Positions 1-7,280 of a stretch of DNA of 22,196 nt are shown here, in pieces. Below the pieces are notes generated by a model, which saw only the letters and a program-made list of their open reading frames with translations, did no database searches and had not been told where the DNA came from. The translations under genes and the position numbers were made by a program. How positions within the stretch are numbered: position 1 is the stretch's first letter; each line of letters starts with the position of its first letter. Where the stretch lies: NCBI GenBank assembly GCA_019415945.1, contig DXYF01000022.1, positions 1 through 22,196 of the forward strand, read 5' to 3'. The stretch comes from Clostridiales bacterium. GTDB lineage: Bacteria; Bacillota; Clostridia; Oscillospirales; Acutalibacteraceae.

Positions 1-124
1 TTTCAATTCACGACATTTTTTGTTTTTTGACTTGACTTTTAATAGTTAGTCTTGAAATTAAAGACTAAGCCGTCTCTGATAAATGAGGCGGCTTGCGGGT
101 TTGTGCCGATTTTGAGCAACAAAA

Positions 125-149
125 AAACACCATCAAAAAAATGGTGTTT
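125..149 (-). terminator. Intrinsic terminator of the element operon
   Basis: A perfect 9-bp stem (AAACACCAT with ATGGTGTTT) is followed, reading the minus strand, by a run of T. It lies about 110 bases downstream of the stop of the minus-strand gene ending at 261, so it probably ends the two-gene transcript of the integrated element. A smaller hairpin (TTTGCG/CGCAAA, 198-216) sits between gene and terminator. Nothing else is recognisable in positions 1-260. Confidence 0.75.
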
Positions 150-260
150 GTCGGCACTTGATACAGTTTTGAGCATACTCATTATAGCATATGCGGATTT
201 GCGCTGCAATCGCAAAACCCTGCCAATGTACTGTCACTTTGCGACGATATACTGCCAGTT

Positions 261-782
261 TCAGTTTTCAGGGAAAAATTGCTCTAAAAGATGCAGGCTG
301 TCCTGAGAAGTATAGCCCCACAAGATTGAAGAGAGAGCTTCAATGGCGTTTCTTCGTCTGCGGAAAAAAGTACGCTGGCTGATATCCAAAATATGCGGTT
401 TCAGCATTTCAATTATTTCATCAACACTTCTGTACTGTTGCGGAGAAAGGTAGCTGTAGTAAAGCAGCCAGTAGTACATCTCACCGTTTTTATGCTTATT
501 TCGCATGATATTTACCGAATTTTCCAGCAGTTTCAGCATTTGATAGCTTTTTTCAATGCTTCGCGCCTGTTCCTGGATCCCGTTATCGGAAAAATCCACG
601 CCGGCAATATAAATCGATTCCAAAAAGTCTTCTATATTGCTTCCGAATTCCATTTGAAAACGCCGTTTAACCTGCTGAACCGATAATTCCAGTCCCCACA
701 CAACATCCCTGTATTTGCGCAGGAGAAGCCAGGTATCATGAAATTTAGGGCTTTCAGGCAGTTGTTCCTTTTGTTTTTTCAC
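261..782 (-). CDS. Small helical element protein, HTH-like C-terminus
   Basis: This 173-residue protein is not recognised with confidence. It is rich in charged helices, with no signal peptide or membrane segment. Around residues 135-155 it has an S-x-R-T-F-F-R-R-R-R-x-A-I pattern that resembles the recognition-helix region of phage ArpU/sigma-like regulators, so DNA binding is an inference. The start is GTG at 782, with GGAGGTG about 8 bases upstream. It overlaps the end of the upstream gene by 29 bases, so the two are co-transcribed and probably translationally coupled. Base composition looks richer in G+C than the chromosome to the right. Together with the tRNA fragment at 2214-2264, this suggests it belongs to an integrated element. 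Confidence 0.7.
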   Translation of the reverse strand: MKKQKEQLPESPKFHDTWLLLRKYRDVVWGLELSVQQVKRRFQMEFGSNIEDFLESIYIAGVDFSDNGIQEQARSIEKSYQMLKLLENSVNIMRNKHKNGEMYYWLLYYSYLSPQQYRSVDEIIEMLKPHILDISQRTFFRRRRNAIEALSSILWGYTSQDSLHLLEQFFPEN

Positions 783-1908
783 TTTGATGCACCTCCTTCA
801 GAGTGACCGGAACCAGCCGGATTTCAAACCGGAAAAGCTCCGTTGAATTTATACACGACACAACAAACAGATATCGATACTCCTTGTTATCTCTAAGATT
901 ACAAGTATTGATAACTGCTTTCCTGCAATCGTCGGATAAAGGTAATAACTTATATTGCATACTCGGGCATGAAAAGCACGGGAAGCCCTGCGCAGCAAGG
1001 ATTTTTGACACCTTCTGCAGAATAATTTCCGTGTGCGATTTTGAAACGCCGGCTTCCGTTTCTGATACGCTGTTTTCTTCCGGCGTGTCGTCAATATGAA
1101 TGTTGAGATTGAGTGACATCGCCACCTCGTCCTTGTCGATCAGGACATCAGATATCTGGAACATTGTAGAAAGATATTGTTTGAGATAGATTGCGGTACC
1201 GTGTGTACCGGGGAAGGCAACCATAGACAGGTATCCAAGCTCCTGCATTTTATGAAGATAACGCCCGGCGGTCGCTTTGGATATTCCCCAGCGCTCCGCC
1301 AGTTCTGCATATCCTATAAGTGGATTGCCGGTGCCGTTACGCATATAGACCACAGGACCCAACTCCGAGCCTTGCACTTGTGTGTCGTTATATATGGTAT
1401 TTACCCATAGGTCCAGCATAGCGTCTATTTCTGAACACCGTCCTGATCCAACCAGTTCATTTGCTGCGGAAACCGGCAAAAAGAAAAAACCGGTGTCTTT
1501 CTGACAAGGCGCATTGTAATCTAAAATTCTGTTATGTTTACACCATCCTTTGATTTTGAATTTAATCAGATTGCCGCGACCAAGCATAGAATAGGTAATA
1601 AGGTGCCTGTCCTGCAGATCTTTGAGTATGCTGATAGCCTGGTGCTGAAATCTGGTTCGGAACCATTCTGTCAGTTCACTCACACGGCAAATCCATTCGC
1701 CGGGATAAATCGTATAACTGATCCCATCCACCCGTTTATATGATGTGCGGAAGTTTGCATAGCTGCACAGAACCGTAAAGTAGTAAAGCCCTGAGCTGCC
1801 ACCGGTGCGGATATTTTCGTCCTGCATCAGCATTTTGATGAATTGCCGATAAATCCGGCATCGTGGGTAGTCCACAATTTGTTTTAGTTCTAATTGATAT
1901 TCTGACAT
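754..1908 (-). CDS. Tandem winged-helix protein of an integrative element (often labelled MarR-like)
   Basis: The protein has 384 residues. It shows two winged-helix-like segments: one near residues 70-120 (PGEWICRVSELTEWF, then a basic wing) and a clearer one near 199-232 (GYAELAERWGISKATAGRYL). Two winged helices in tandem are also the plan of RepA-type replication initiators. From memory, proteins of this kind occur on integrative elements of gut Firmicutes, where they are annotated as helix-turn-helix or MarR family. The role (replication control or regulation) is not established. The start is ATG at 1908 with GGAGGA just upstream. A strong hairpin with a T-rich tail lies in its leader (1922-1965). 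The downstream partner gene overlaps its end. Confidence 0.75.
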   Translation of the reverse strand: MSEYQLELKQIVDYPRCRIYRQFIKMLMQDENIRTGGSSGLYYFTVLCSYANFRTSYKRVDGISYTIYPGEWICRVSELTEWFRTRFQHQAISILKDLQDRHLITYSMLGRGNLIKFKIKGWCKHNRILDYNAPCQKDTGFFFLPVSAANELVGSGRCSEIDAMLDLWVNTIYNDTQVQGSELGPVVYMRNGTGNPLIGYAELAERWGISKATAGRYLHKMQELGYLSMVAFPGTHGTAIYLKQYLSTMFQISDVLIDKDEVAMSLNLNIHIDDTPEENSVSETEAGVSKSHTEIILQKVSKILAAQGFPCFSCPSMQYKLLPLSDDCRKAVINTCNLRDNKEYRYLFVVSCINSTELFRFEIRLVPVTLKEVHQSEKTKGTTA

Positions 1909-1921
1909 GATTTCCTCCTTG

Positions 1922-1965
1922 AAAATAGAAAAGCGGCACAGACTCTATAATGAATCTGTGCCGCT
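1922..1965 (-). terminator. Leader hairpin with T-rich tail (possible attenuator)
   Basis: Perfect 11-bp arms (AGCGGCACAGA and TCTGTGCCGCT) enclose a 12-base loop. On the minus strand they are followed by a T-rich tract and then, within a few bases, by the ribosome binding site of the gene starting at 1908. No minus-strand gene lies immediately upstream for it to terminate, so premature termination (attenuation) of the downstream gene is the natural reading. The controlling signal is unknown. Confidence 0.55.
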
Positions 1966-2059
1966 ACTTTTGTGATTTTAATTTATTGAATTTGGGAGCA
2001 ATTCATGCTATACTACAAAACTGTAGATGCATACTTGACCGAACTACTTACCCCCTTAT

Positions 2060-2110
2060 CTTGCTAATTTCTTGCTAATCGGAGTACGAATTCTCAAAGA
2101 AAATTAGCAG
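2060..2110. repeat. Short direct and inverted repeats near the element end
   Basis: CTTGCTAAT occurs twice, 11 bases apart (2060-2068 and 2071-2079), and a near-inverted copy (ATTAGCAG) lies at 2103-2110. Short repeated sites about 100-150 bases inside the end of a tRNA-integrated element are what integrase arm-type or excisionase sites look like. The assignment is inference from position only. Confidence 0.35.
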
Positions 2111-2213
2111 GAATACGAGAGGCGAAAAAACATCATGTTCGCTTAGAAATCCAGTAATTACGCGGGTTTGCGGCGTCGTGATGGACCAAGCCATATCAGG
2201 GGAAAATGTATAA

Positions 2214-2264
2214 ACTGTTCTCCTAAGCGGTAGGTCGGGTGTTCGAATCACCTCGGGAACGCCA
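2214..2264 (+). other. Partial tRNA-Arg (CCT) 3' half: attachment-site remnant
   Basis: The sequence has an anticodon-loop-like CTCCTAA, a T-arm (GGGTG-TTCGAAT-CACCT, 2237-2253), a 3' acceptor strand CGGGAAC (2254-2260), discriminator G and an encoded CCA. No matching 5' acceptor strand (GTTCCCG) or D-arm lies upstream, so this is a 3' half only. Tyrosine integrases commonly insert at tRNA 3' ends and duplicate that segment, so this is most simply the distal attachment site of the element on its left. The arginine identity rests on the CCT triplet and is tentative, because the anticodon stem pairs poorly. Confidence 0.65.
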
Positions 2265-2271
2265 AAAAATT

Positions 2272-2316
2272 CGCTGAAAACATTGATTTCGCAAGGTTTT
2301 CGGCGTTTTCTTTTTT
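2272..2316 (+). terminator. Terminator following the tRNA-Arg remnant
   Basis: Arms CGCTGAAAAC (2272-2281) and GTTTTCGGCG (2296-2305) form a 10-bp stem with one G-U pair, followed by TTTTCTTTTTT. It starts just after the encoded CCA, which places it as the original terminator of the chromosomal tRNA-Arg. Chromosomal sequence therefore begins on this side of the element boundary. Confidence 0.75.
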
Positions 2317-2649
2317 AAAGAAAAGTCAAGCAAATAACAAACAGCTATAAACGGAAAAGAAATGTTTTGTGAATTATTTGATGAACAATGGAGAATTATT
2401 GAAACTGAAATAAAAAAGTAAGTTGTTTTTAAGAAAAATATTTTATGCCGTTTGGTTGCATATTTAAGATAATTTTCAACTTTTTATAATTAATCACCAT
2501 ATATTTCATGTCTATCCAGATAGAGGCGGAATAGTCTTTTGCTTCAAAATTTTGCAAAACTGAGAAACAAGCTGAGGATTAATTGATATCGTAATGTGAT
2601 AAAGGTATTATCAAAAGTTTTTATTTGTTTTGTACTAAAAACATAATTG
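2317..2649. other. AT-rich intergenic stretch, no supported gene
   Basis: About 330 bases of AT-rich sequence lie between the tRNA terminator and the XRE regulator's upstream region. A 19-codon frame (2362-2421) exists but has no clear ribosome binding site. I see no RNA structure or repeat I would defend. Confidence 0.6.
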
Positions 2650-2662
2650 CAACCGACGGTTG
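2650..2662. promoter_or_regulatory. Short palindrome upstream of the XRE gene, candidate operator
   Basis: CAACCG-A-CGGTTG is a perfect dyad with 6-base arms. It overlaps a TTGACA hexamer (2660-2665). CAACCG recurs at 2693-2698. Position and symmetry suit an operator for the XRE regulator 77 bases downstream (autoregulation). No convincing -10 lies at the right spacing from the TTGACA, so the promoter is not settled. Confidence 0.35.
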
Positions 2663-2738
2663 ACATATTTCCATTCATAAATGGTGGCTATGCAACCGAA
2701 AACATTGCTAAAATTATATCAAGAAAGGAGTGTTGACA

Positions 2739-3371
2739 ATGAATATGTCAGACAGAATACAGTGTTTAAGAAAAGCAAAAGGAATATCTCAAGAAGAATT
2801 TGCAAACAAAATAGGCGTTTCACGGCAAGCTGTTTCAAAATGGGAAAGCAACCAAAGCACGCCGGACTTAGAAAAAATAATTTTAATGAGCGACTTTTTT
2901 GAAGTAACAACAGACTATATTCTAAAAGGAATTGAACCGGTAAAAGATAAAGAACAAAAAACCAAAGAACTTGCAAGCAAGGTACTTTATATTGCATCGA
3001 CAGCTTTTGTTGCAATAGGATTATTTTGTGCTTTTGCCGGCTGGTACGAAGAACAAACAATGGAGGTTATTTGGGGATCAATGATTATTCAAGCAGTTGG
3101 AATTGCCGGATATTTTATAGGTAAGTTATTATCATCTCAAAAAGCTCATTTTTATGTTAACTGGCTTAACATAATCGGAATCACATTTATGCCAACTTCT
3201 ATGTTAACCGGATATATTTCAGTACTTATTTTCAAACAGGGCTGGGTTGCACCTTATCCGACCGAAATATTTCATACTGTAGTTTTTTGTATTGTATTCT
3301 GTATAATTTCAGTTATTAGTTTTATCCTTATAAGAAAACGAACAAAGAATACTTATTCCATACATCAATAA
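2739..3371 (+). CDS. XRE-family HTH regulator with C-terminal membrane domain
   Basis: This is a 210-residue protein. Residues 5-60 form a helix-turn-helix of the Cro/C1 (HTH_3) type (ISQEEFANKIGVSRQAVSKWE). A charged linker follows, then about four hydrophobic segments between residues 80 and 200, and it ends in a basic tail (RKRTKN). Membrane-tethered XRE regulators of this plan are common in Firmicutes and usually control a nearby gene or themselves; the target is not evident here. ATG at 2739 is preceded by AAAGGAG at 8 bases; a second ATG two codons later is also possible. The gene stands alone and ends at its own terminator. It lies just outside the integrated element and its composition matches the chromosome. 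Confidence 0.85.
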   Translation: MNMSDRIQCLRKAKGISQEEFANKIGVSRQAVSKWESNQSTPDLEKIILMSDFFEVTTDYILKGIEPVKDKEQKTKELASKVLYIASTAFVAIGLFCAFAGWYEEQTMEVIWGSMIIQAVGIAGYFIGKLLSSQKAHFYVNWLNIIGITFMPTSMLTGYISVLIFKQGWVAPYPTEIFHTVVFCIVFCIISVISFILIRKRTKNTYSIHQ

Positions 3372-3431
3372 TTTAAGTTTGAAAAAATTTGTCAGTAAAA
3401 TGACTATAACAAAATAAGCATTGCTCTGCAT

Positions 3432-3464
3432 AGCCGATTGGCAGAAAAACCGATCGGCTTTTTT
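3432..3464 (+). terminator. Terminator of the XRE regulator gene
   Basis: AGCCGATTGG (3432-3441) pairs with CCGATCGGCT (3450-3459) with a single G-U, and is followed by a run of six T. It is a strong intrinsic terminator about 60 bases after the stop codon. Confidence 0.85.
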
Positions 3465-3668
3465 CATTCCTATAAACCTTACACAACATCTTTAATAAAG
3501 CAGTTAAAGCAATGAAAAGGCAAACGCAACTATTTAAGTTCTGTAAACTTTTACAGAAAAATAATTTTATTACAGATCTAACCGCATACAGTCAAAGTAC
3601 AGCTTTTATTTTATCAAACTGATTTTTTTCATTAAATTCCAGCTTTACTCCGACTATTGGCAAATAGC
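3465..3668. other. Intergenic stretch with a perfect 20-base palindrome
   Basis: There is no gene between the XRE terminator and the ridA terminator. The only structure is a perfect dyad at 3539-3558 (TTCTGTAAA-CT-TTTACAGAA). It is not followed by a convincing T run on the plus strand, so it may be a protein-binding site or a weak terminator. Confidence 0.5.
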
Positions 3669-3703
3669 CAAAAAGCAAGCGGATACGGTCAAAACCATAT
3701 CCG
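3669..3703 (-). terminator. Terminator of the ilvA-ridA operon
   Basis: Arms at 3679-3689 and 3693-3703 form an 11-bp stem with one G-U and a short loop. On the minus strand it is followed by TTGCTTTTT. It lies about 40 bases beyond the ridA stop codon. Confidence 0.8.
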
Positions 3704-3739
3704 CCTAAAACACTGAACAGAACAATTTTTATTAAACTG

Positions 3740-4111
3740 TTAAGCTTCCGCTATAACCTCTACCTCTACAAGCACATCCTTCGGAAGCTGCTTTACTGCA
3801 ACGCATGAGCGGGCAGGCTTTTCCGTGAAATATTTGCCGTACACCTCGTTAAACGCTGCAAAGTCCTCCATATTTTTGAGGAAGCATACAGTTTTAACAG
3901 CCTTATCAAGCGAACTTCCCGCTGCCTCCAAAACATTTTTAAGGTTTGTACAAACCTGCTCCGTCTGAGCTTCTATCGTATCAGCTTCGACATTTCCGCT
4001 TGCAGGGTTAATTGCGATCTGACCAGAAGTAAATATTAATCCTCCTGTTTTTACTGCCTGTGAGTACGGACCTATTGCATCCGGTGCGTTTTTTGTGTAA
4101 AGCTTTTCCAT
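3740..4111 (-). CDS. ridA: RidA family enamine/imine deaminase
   Basis: The 123-residue protein is full length for the YjgF/YER057c/UK114 family. RidA hydrolyses the reactive 2-aminoacrylate/2-aminocrotonate intermediates released by PLP enzymes such as threonine dehydratase, protecting other PLP enzymes. Family motifs are visible: the N-terminal NAPDAIGPYSQAV, the GQIAINP segment and the catalytic arginine in KPARSCVAV (Arg101). The start ATG has GGAGG upstream. It lies 17 bases after the ilvA stop on the same strand, so the dehydratase and its clean-up enzyme are co-transcribed, which fits its job. Confidence 0.95.
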   Translation of the reverse strand: MEKLYTKNAPDAIGPYSQAVKTGGLIFTSGQIAINPASGNVEADTIEAQTEQVCTNLKNVLEAAGSSLDKAVKTVCFLKNMEDFAAFNEVYGKYFTEKPARSCVAVKQLPKDVLVEVEVIAEA

Positions 4112-4128
4112 AAATATTACCTCCGTTA

Positions 4129-5322
4129 TTATACAAGCTTAAATCCGTTTTTTGTGAGTGCCTCGGTTATTTGCTTAACATGCTCAAAGTTTCTTGTTTC
4201 AAGCACAATTCTCAAATAACATCCGTTAATATCGGTTCCCTCGCTTGCTCTTTCATGGTGAATTGAAATAACATTCGCTCCGAGATCGGCAATAATCTTT
4301 GACACAGCCAAAAGCTGTCCCGGCTTATCCTGAAGCTCAATGCACACTGTCTGCTGTCTGCCGGTCATCAGCAATCCTCTCTTAATTACTCTTGAAAGAA
4401 TTGTTACATCAATATTACCGCCCGAAATAATGCAAACAACCTTTTTGCCCTTAACAGGCAATTTGTTAAACATAACGGCTGCAAGAGCGGCTGCACCTGC
4501 ACCCTCTGCTATCATTTTTTGCGTTTCGATAAGCTTTAGGATAGCAGATGAAATTTCATCGTCGTTTACCGTAACTATTTCATCAACATACTTTTTTACA
4601 TATTCAAAGGTATGCTCGCCCGGCTCTTTTACTTGGATACCGTCGGCTACGGTCGATACGGAATCGAGCTTTATAATCTTACCCTGCTTAATTGACTCAT
4701 ACATCGAGGGTGCACCCTCAGCCTGAACGCCGTAAACCTTTATATTCGGATTAAGGCTCTTGATTGCACAGGCAACGCCCGAAATCAGTCCGCCGCCTCC
4801 GATTGAGGTAACTACTGCGTCAACATCGGGCATTTCGCTCAATATTTCAAGTCCTATAGTTCCCTGTCCTGCTATTACATTCTCATCGTCAAAAGGATGA
4901 ATAAATGTGTAATTTTTTTCATCTCTGAGTCTTAATGCCTCGTTATATGCGTCATCGTAAACGCCCGGCACCATGCAAACCTCTGCACCGTAACCCTTTG
5001 TAGCCTCCACTTTAGAAATGGGTGCTCCGTCAGGCAGACAGATGAGGGACTTAATTCCGTATTTTGTAGCGGCAAGTGCAACGCCCTGGGCGTGGTTGCC
5101 TGCCGAGCAAGCTATTACTCCTCTTTCTTTCTCTTCGTCGGTGAGCTGAGAAATCTTATAGCCTGAACCTCTTATTTTGAACGAACCTGTTGTTTGCAGG
5201 TTTTCGGGTTTAAGATAAATTTCACAGTTATCACTGATAGACTCGGTTTTTACGAGCGGAGTAGGTCTTATTACATCCTTTAAAACATATGATGCATGAT
5301 ATATCTTATCGAGTGTCAGCAT
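4129..5322 (-). CDS. ilvA: Threonine ammonia-lyase (threonine dehydratase) with ACT domain
   Basis: The protein has 397 residues. It is a fold-type II PLP enzyme that deaminates threonine to 2-oxobutanoate and ammonia, the entry to isoleucine synthesis or threonine catabolism. The PLP lysine lies in TTGSFKIRG (Lys49), with the substrate loop SAGNHAQG (73-80) and the phosphate-binding loop SIGGGG (173-178). Residues from about 322 on form one ACT domain (CIELQDKPGQLLAVSKIIADLGANV). A single ACT at this length matches the short TdcB/IlvA form common in clostridia, not the long E. coli IlvA. Biosynthetic or catabolic use cannot be decided from sequence. A promoter (TTGATT-17-TACAAT) precedes it and ridA follows. 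Confidence 0.93.
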   Translation of the reverse strand: MLTLDKIYHASYVLKDVIRPTPLVKTESISDNCEIYLKPENLQTTGSFKIRGSGYKISQLTDEEKERGVIACSAGNHAQGVALAATKYGIKSLICLPDGAPISKVEATKGYGAEVCMVPGVYDDAYNEALRLRDEKNYTFIHPFDDENVIAGQGTIGLEILSEMPDVDAVVTSIGGGGLISGVACAIKSLNPNIKVYGVQAEGAPSMYESIKQGKIIKLDSVSTVADGIQVKEPGEHTFEYVKKYVDEIVTVNDDEISSAILKLIETQKMIAEGAGAAALAAVMFNKLPVKGKKVVCIISGGNIDVTILSRVIKRGLLMTGRQQTVCIELQDKPGQLLAVSKIIADLGANVISIHHERASEGTDINGCYLRIVLETRNFEHVKQITEALTKNGFKLV

Positions 5323-5357
5323 AATATTCTTCCTTTTCCTTCAAATATACAATACTA

Positions 5358-5386
5358 ATTGTAGAACAATAAACTGACAAAATCAA
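5358..5386 (-). promoter_or_regulatory. Sigma-A type promoter of ilvA-ridA
   Basis: On the minus strand, TTGATT (5381-5386) and TACAAT (5358-5363) are separated by 17 bases. The predicted start site is about 30 bases before the ilvA ATG at 5322. No T-box, riboswitch or leader peptide fits in so short a leader. Confidence 0.55.
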
Positions 5387-5458
5387 GGACTTTTATAAAA
5401 AAATATTTTATTTTGAAATTATCATAAGTACTACGGTTAATTTTAAATAAATGAATAT

Positions 5459-6103
5459 TCACAGCTTTAAGAAGCCTAACAGAATAGCAAAATAGTGAAA
5501 AACACTTCCCGCAATAGTAAACAGATGCCATACGGAATGAAAATATTTAACCCTCTTGATTGCATAAAAAATTATTCCGAGTGTGTAAAAAACGCCGCCC
5601 GTAACAAGGAAAAACAGCGAAATTGCAGGCATTGAACTCATAAGCGGTTTAATCGCAAAAATTATAACCCAGCCCATTGCAACATAACACACAACGGACG
5701 GTATCCTCGATTTTTCAAGATTAATTGAATTCATAACAATGCCCAACACGGCGGCAGCCCAAACTACCGAAAACAGTATCCAGCCGACGGTTCCGTTGAG
5801 ATAGTAAAGCGTTATGGGGGTGTATGTTCCCGCTATAAGCAGAAATATGGTGTTATGATCCATTATTCTGAAAAATGATTTTGCCTTATTATTTGTAATC
5901 GAATGATAGAGTGTTGACATCGTGTACAATATAATGAGCGACGCCCCGTATATGCAGGAACTCACCACTCCCCAAGCGTTTGTATTAAAGGCTGATACTA
6001 CTATCAAAACCACCGTACCTGCGACCGAAAGGCCCGCACCGATTCCGTGTGACACTGAGTTAAAAATTTCTTCGCCGAGTGTATATTTGCGTTTACCTGA
6101 CAT
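5459..6103 (-). CDS. trhA: Hemolysin III family (TrhA/PAQR-type) membrane protein
   Basis: This 214-residue, seven-helix membrane protein is the usual length for bacterial hemolysin III (YqfA/TrhA). Conserved PAQR metal-site features are present: EEIFNSVSHGIGA near the N-terminus, STLYHS, DHNTIFLLIAGTYTP, and the C-terminal HSVWHLF and VFHYFA histidines. The family has been tied to membrane energetics and fluidity in bacteria; the hemolysin name is historical. ATG at 6103 has CGGAGG at a good distance. It is probably monocistronic: the 136-base gap to ilvA contains a separate promoter for ilvA. Confidence 0.9.
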   Translation of the reverse strand: MSGKRKYTLGEEIFNSVSHGIGAGLSVAGTVVLIVVSAFNTNAWGVVSSCIYGASLIILYTMSTLYHSITNNKAKSFFRIMDHNTIFLLIAGTYTPITLYYLNGTVGWILFSVVWAAAVLGIVMNSINLEKSRIPSVVCYVAMGWVIIFAIKPLMSSMPAISLFFLVTGGVFYTLGIIFYAIKRVKYFHSVWHLFTIAGSVFHYFAILLGFLKL

Positions 6104-6139
6104 TTTATCCTCCGTAATTCATCCTTAGTCGTTTATATT

Positions 6140-6167
6140 ATTATAGATTAAATATTTTATTATTCAA
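6140..6167 (-). promoter_or_regulatory. Candidate promoter of trhA
   Basis: On the minus strand, TTGAAT (6162-6167) and TATAAT (6140-6145) are separated by 16 bases. The start site would fall about 30 bases before the trhA ATG. Confidence 0.45.
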
Positions 6168-6237
6168 GCGGTTTAATAATGCAAAATCCGCCGTAAAATG
6201 CGTCTGCTATTTATTTTCGGCACAGCAAAATTACTTG

Positions 6238-6266
6238 TTGAAATAACAATTTCATAGTGATAAAAT
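6238..6266 (+). promoter_or_regulatory. Candidate promoter of the GNAT-cupin pair
   Basis: TTGAAA (6238-6243) and TAAAAT (6261-6266) are separated by 17 bases, and AAAGGAG and the ATG at 6288 follow. This is consistent with a sigma-A promoter driving both the interrupted acetyltransferase gene and the cupin gene. Confidence 0.45.
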
Positions 6267-6287
6267 AATCGTAAAGGAGAATGTATA

Positions 6288-6779
6288 ATGAGCATAACAA
6301 TAAGATCATACGGCAGCGAAGATATTGCTGCTATGAACAAAATATGGAACGGTATAGTAACGCAGGGCAATGCTTTTCCGCAGACCGAGCTGCTTGATGA
6401 AATAAACGGAGAAACCTTTTTCGGCTCTCAAACATACTGCGGTGTTGCCGAAAATACAGAAAGCAATGAAATTACGGGACTGTACATTCTGCACCCAAAC
6501 AATGTGGGCAGATGTTCGCACATAGCTAACGCAAGCTAGGCCGTAAGCAGCAAATTCAGAGGCAGAGGAATCGGCGAAATGCTTGTAAAAGACTGCCTTG
6601 TTCAGGCAAAACTTCACGGATTTAAGATTTTGCAGTTTAACGCCGTTGTAAAAACAAATACGGCTGCCCGCAAGCTGTACGAAAAGCTCGGATTTATTCA
6701 GCTCGGAACGATTAAGCAGGGCTTTCTTATGAAAGGCGGAAGCTATGAGGATATATGCCCATACTACATTACGCTTTAG
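6288..6779 (+). pseudogene. GNAT N-acetyltransferase gene with in-frame TAG
   Basis: One reading frame runs from ATG 6288 to a stop at 6777-6779, broken by a single TAG at 6537-6539. Joined, it gives a GNAT acetyltransferase of about 163 residues, the normal size. Just before the stop is HIANAS and just after it AVSSKFRGRGIGEML, the acetyl-CoA binding motif A (R-G-x-G-x-G/A); the stop sits where relatives as I recall them have tyrosine (TAT/TAC). The rest of the frame is undamaged, so the mutation is recent, a sequencing error, or read through. The 84-residue N-terminal product lacks the cofactor site. The true end is also TAG and overlaps the ribosome binding site of the cupin gene, so TAG acts as a stop in this genome. 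Confidence 0.8.
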
Positions 6780-6791
6780 GAGGATTATAAA

Positions 6792-7121
6792 ATGATTATT
6801 GATTTCAACAAACAAAAAGCAGATATTATCCCTAATTTTAAAGGCGGAGAAAAAGCACTTTGTGCAAAAATTTTTTCGGATAATTCAAACAAAATTTTGC
6901 ACGGCGTGCTTGAAAGCGGTGCAACAATCGGTATGCATACACATGAAACAAACAGTGAAATTATTTATATTATAAGCGGGAAGGGCAAAGTGTTGTGTGA
7001 CGGAGTATATGAATCAGCAGAGCAAGGTATGTGTCACTACTGCCCGAAAGGACATTCTCACAGCCTTATAAACGACAGCGGCGAAGACTTGGTTTTCTTT
7101 GCTGTCATACCCGAGCAATAA
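6792..7121 (+). CDS. Small cupin-domain protein
   Basis: The 109-residue protein is a single cupin_2 barrel. The metal-binding motifs are visible: GMHTHETNSEIIYIISG (motif 1, H-x-H-x(3)-E-like) and the later CPKGHSHSLIN (motif 2 histidine). Small single-cupin proteins have varied roles (isomerases, sensors, epimerases), so the substrate cannot be named. It begins 12 bases after the GNAT frame with an AGGAGG that overlaps the GNAT stop, so the pair is co-transcribed, and it ends before a strong terminator. Confidence 0.85.
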   Translation: MIIDFNKQKADIIPNFKGGEKALCAKIFSDNSNKILHGVLESGATIGMHTHETNSEIIYIISGKGKVLCDGVYESAEQGMCHYCPKGHSHSLINDSGEDLVFFAVIPEQ

Positions 7122-7146
7122 TTATAAAAAATCATAACACCTTATA

Positions 7147-7188
7147 TCCCGATGCTGAGCGATAATTTGACACAGCGTCGGGATTTTT
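7147..7188 (+). terminator. Terminator of the GNAT-cupin unit
   Basis: Arms TCCCGATGCTG (7147-7157) and CAGCGTCGGGA (7173-7183) pair over 11 bp with one G-U, followed by five T. It lies 25 bases after the cupin stop. Confidence 0.85.
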
Positions 7189-7252
7189 ACTTTACGGGAT
7201 TTTTGCTGTATATATTTTTTTAATTAAAAATAAGTATCTAAAATATATAATT

Positions 7253-7280
7253 CACGCTTAAAACGCCGACGCATATTATA
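7253..7280 (+). promoter_or_regulatory. Possible sigma-K promoter of dpaA-dpaB
   Basis: CATATTATA (7272-7280) fits the CATAnnnTA -10 pattern of sigma-K, with a -35-like CACG (7253-7256) about 15-16 bases upstream. dpaA-dpaB is a mother-cell sigma-K operon in Bacillus and Clostridioides, so the position agrees with known biology. The matching motif is short and the region is AT-rich, so chance is possible. Confidence 0.4.

Noticed and set aside
2077..2213. Plus-strand open frame ending near the attachment site (remnant of an integrase?)
   Set aside because: About 45 codons without a stop, but no integrase catalytic motif or ribosome binding site.
2214..2264. A functional tRNA-Arg gene
   Set aside because: There is no 5' acceptor strand, D-arm or good anticodon stem; only the 3' half is present.
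4340..4726. 128-codon plus-strand frame
   Set aside because: It lies entirely antisense to ilvA, whose family motifs are complete.
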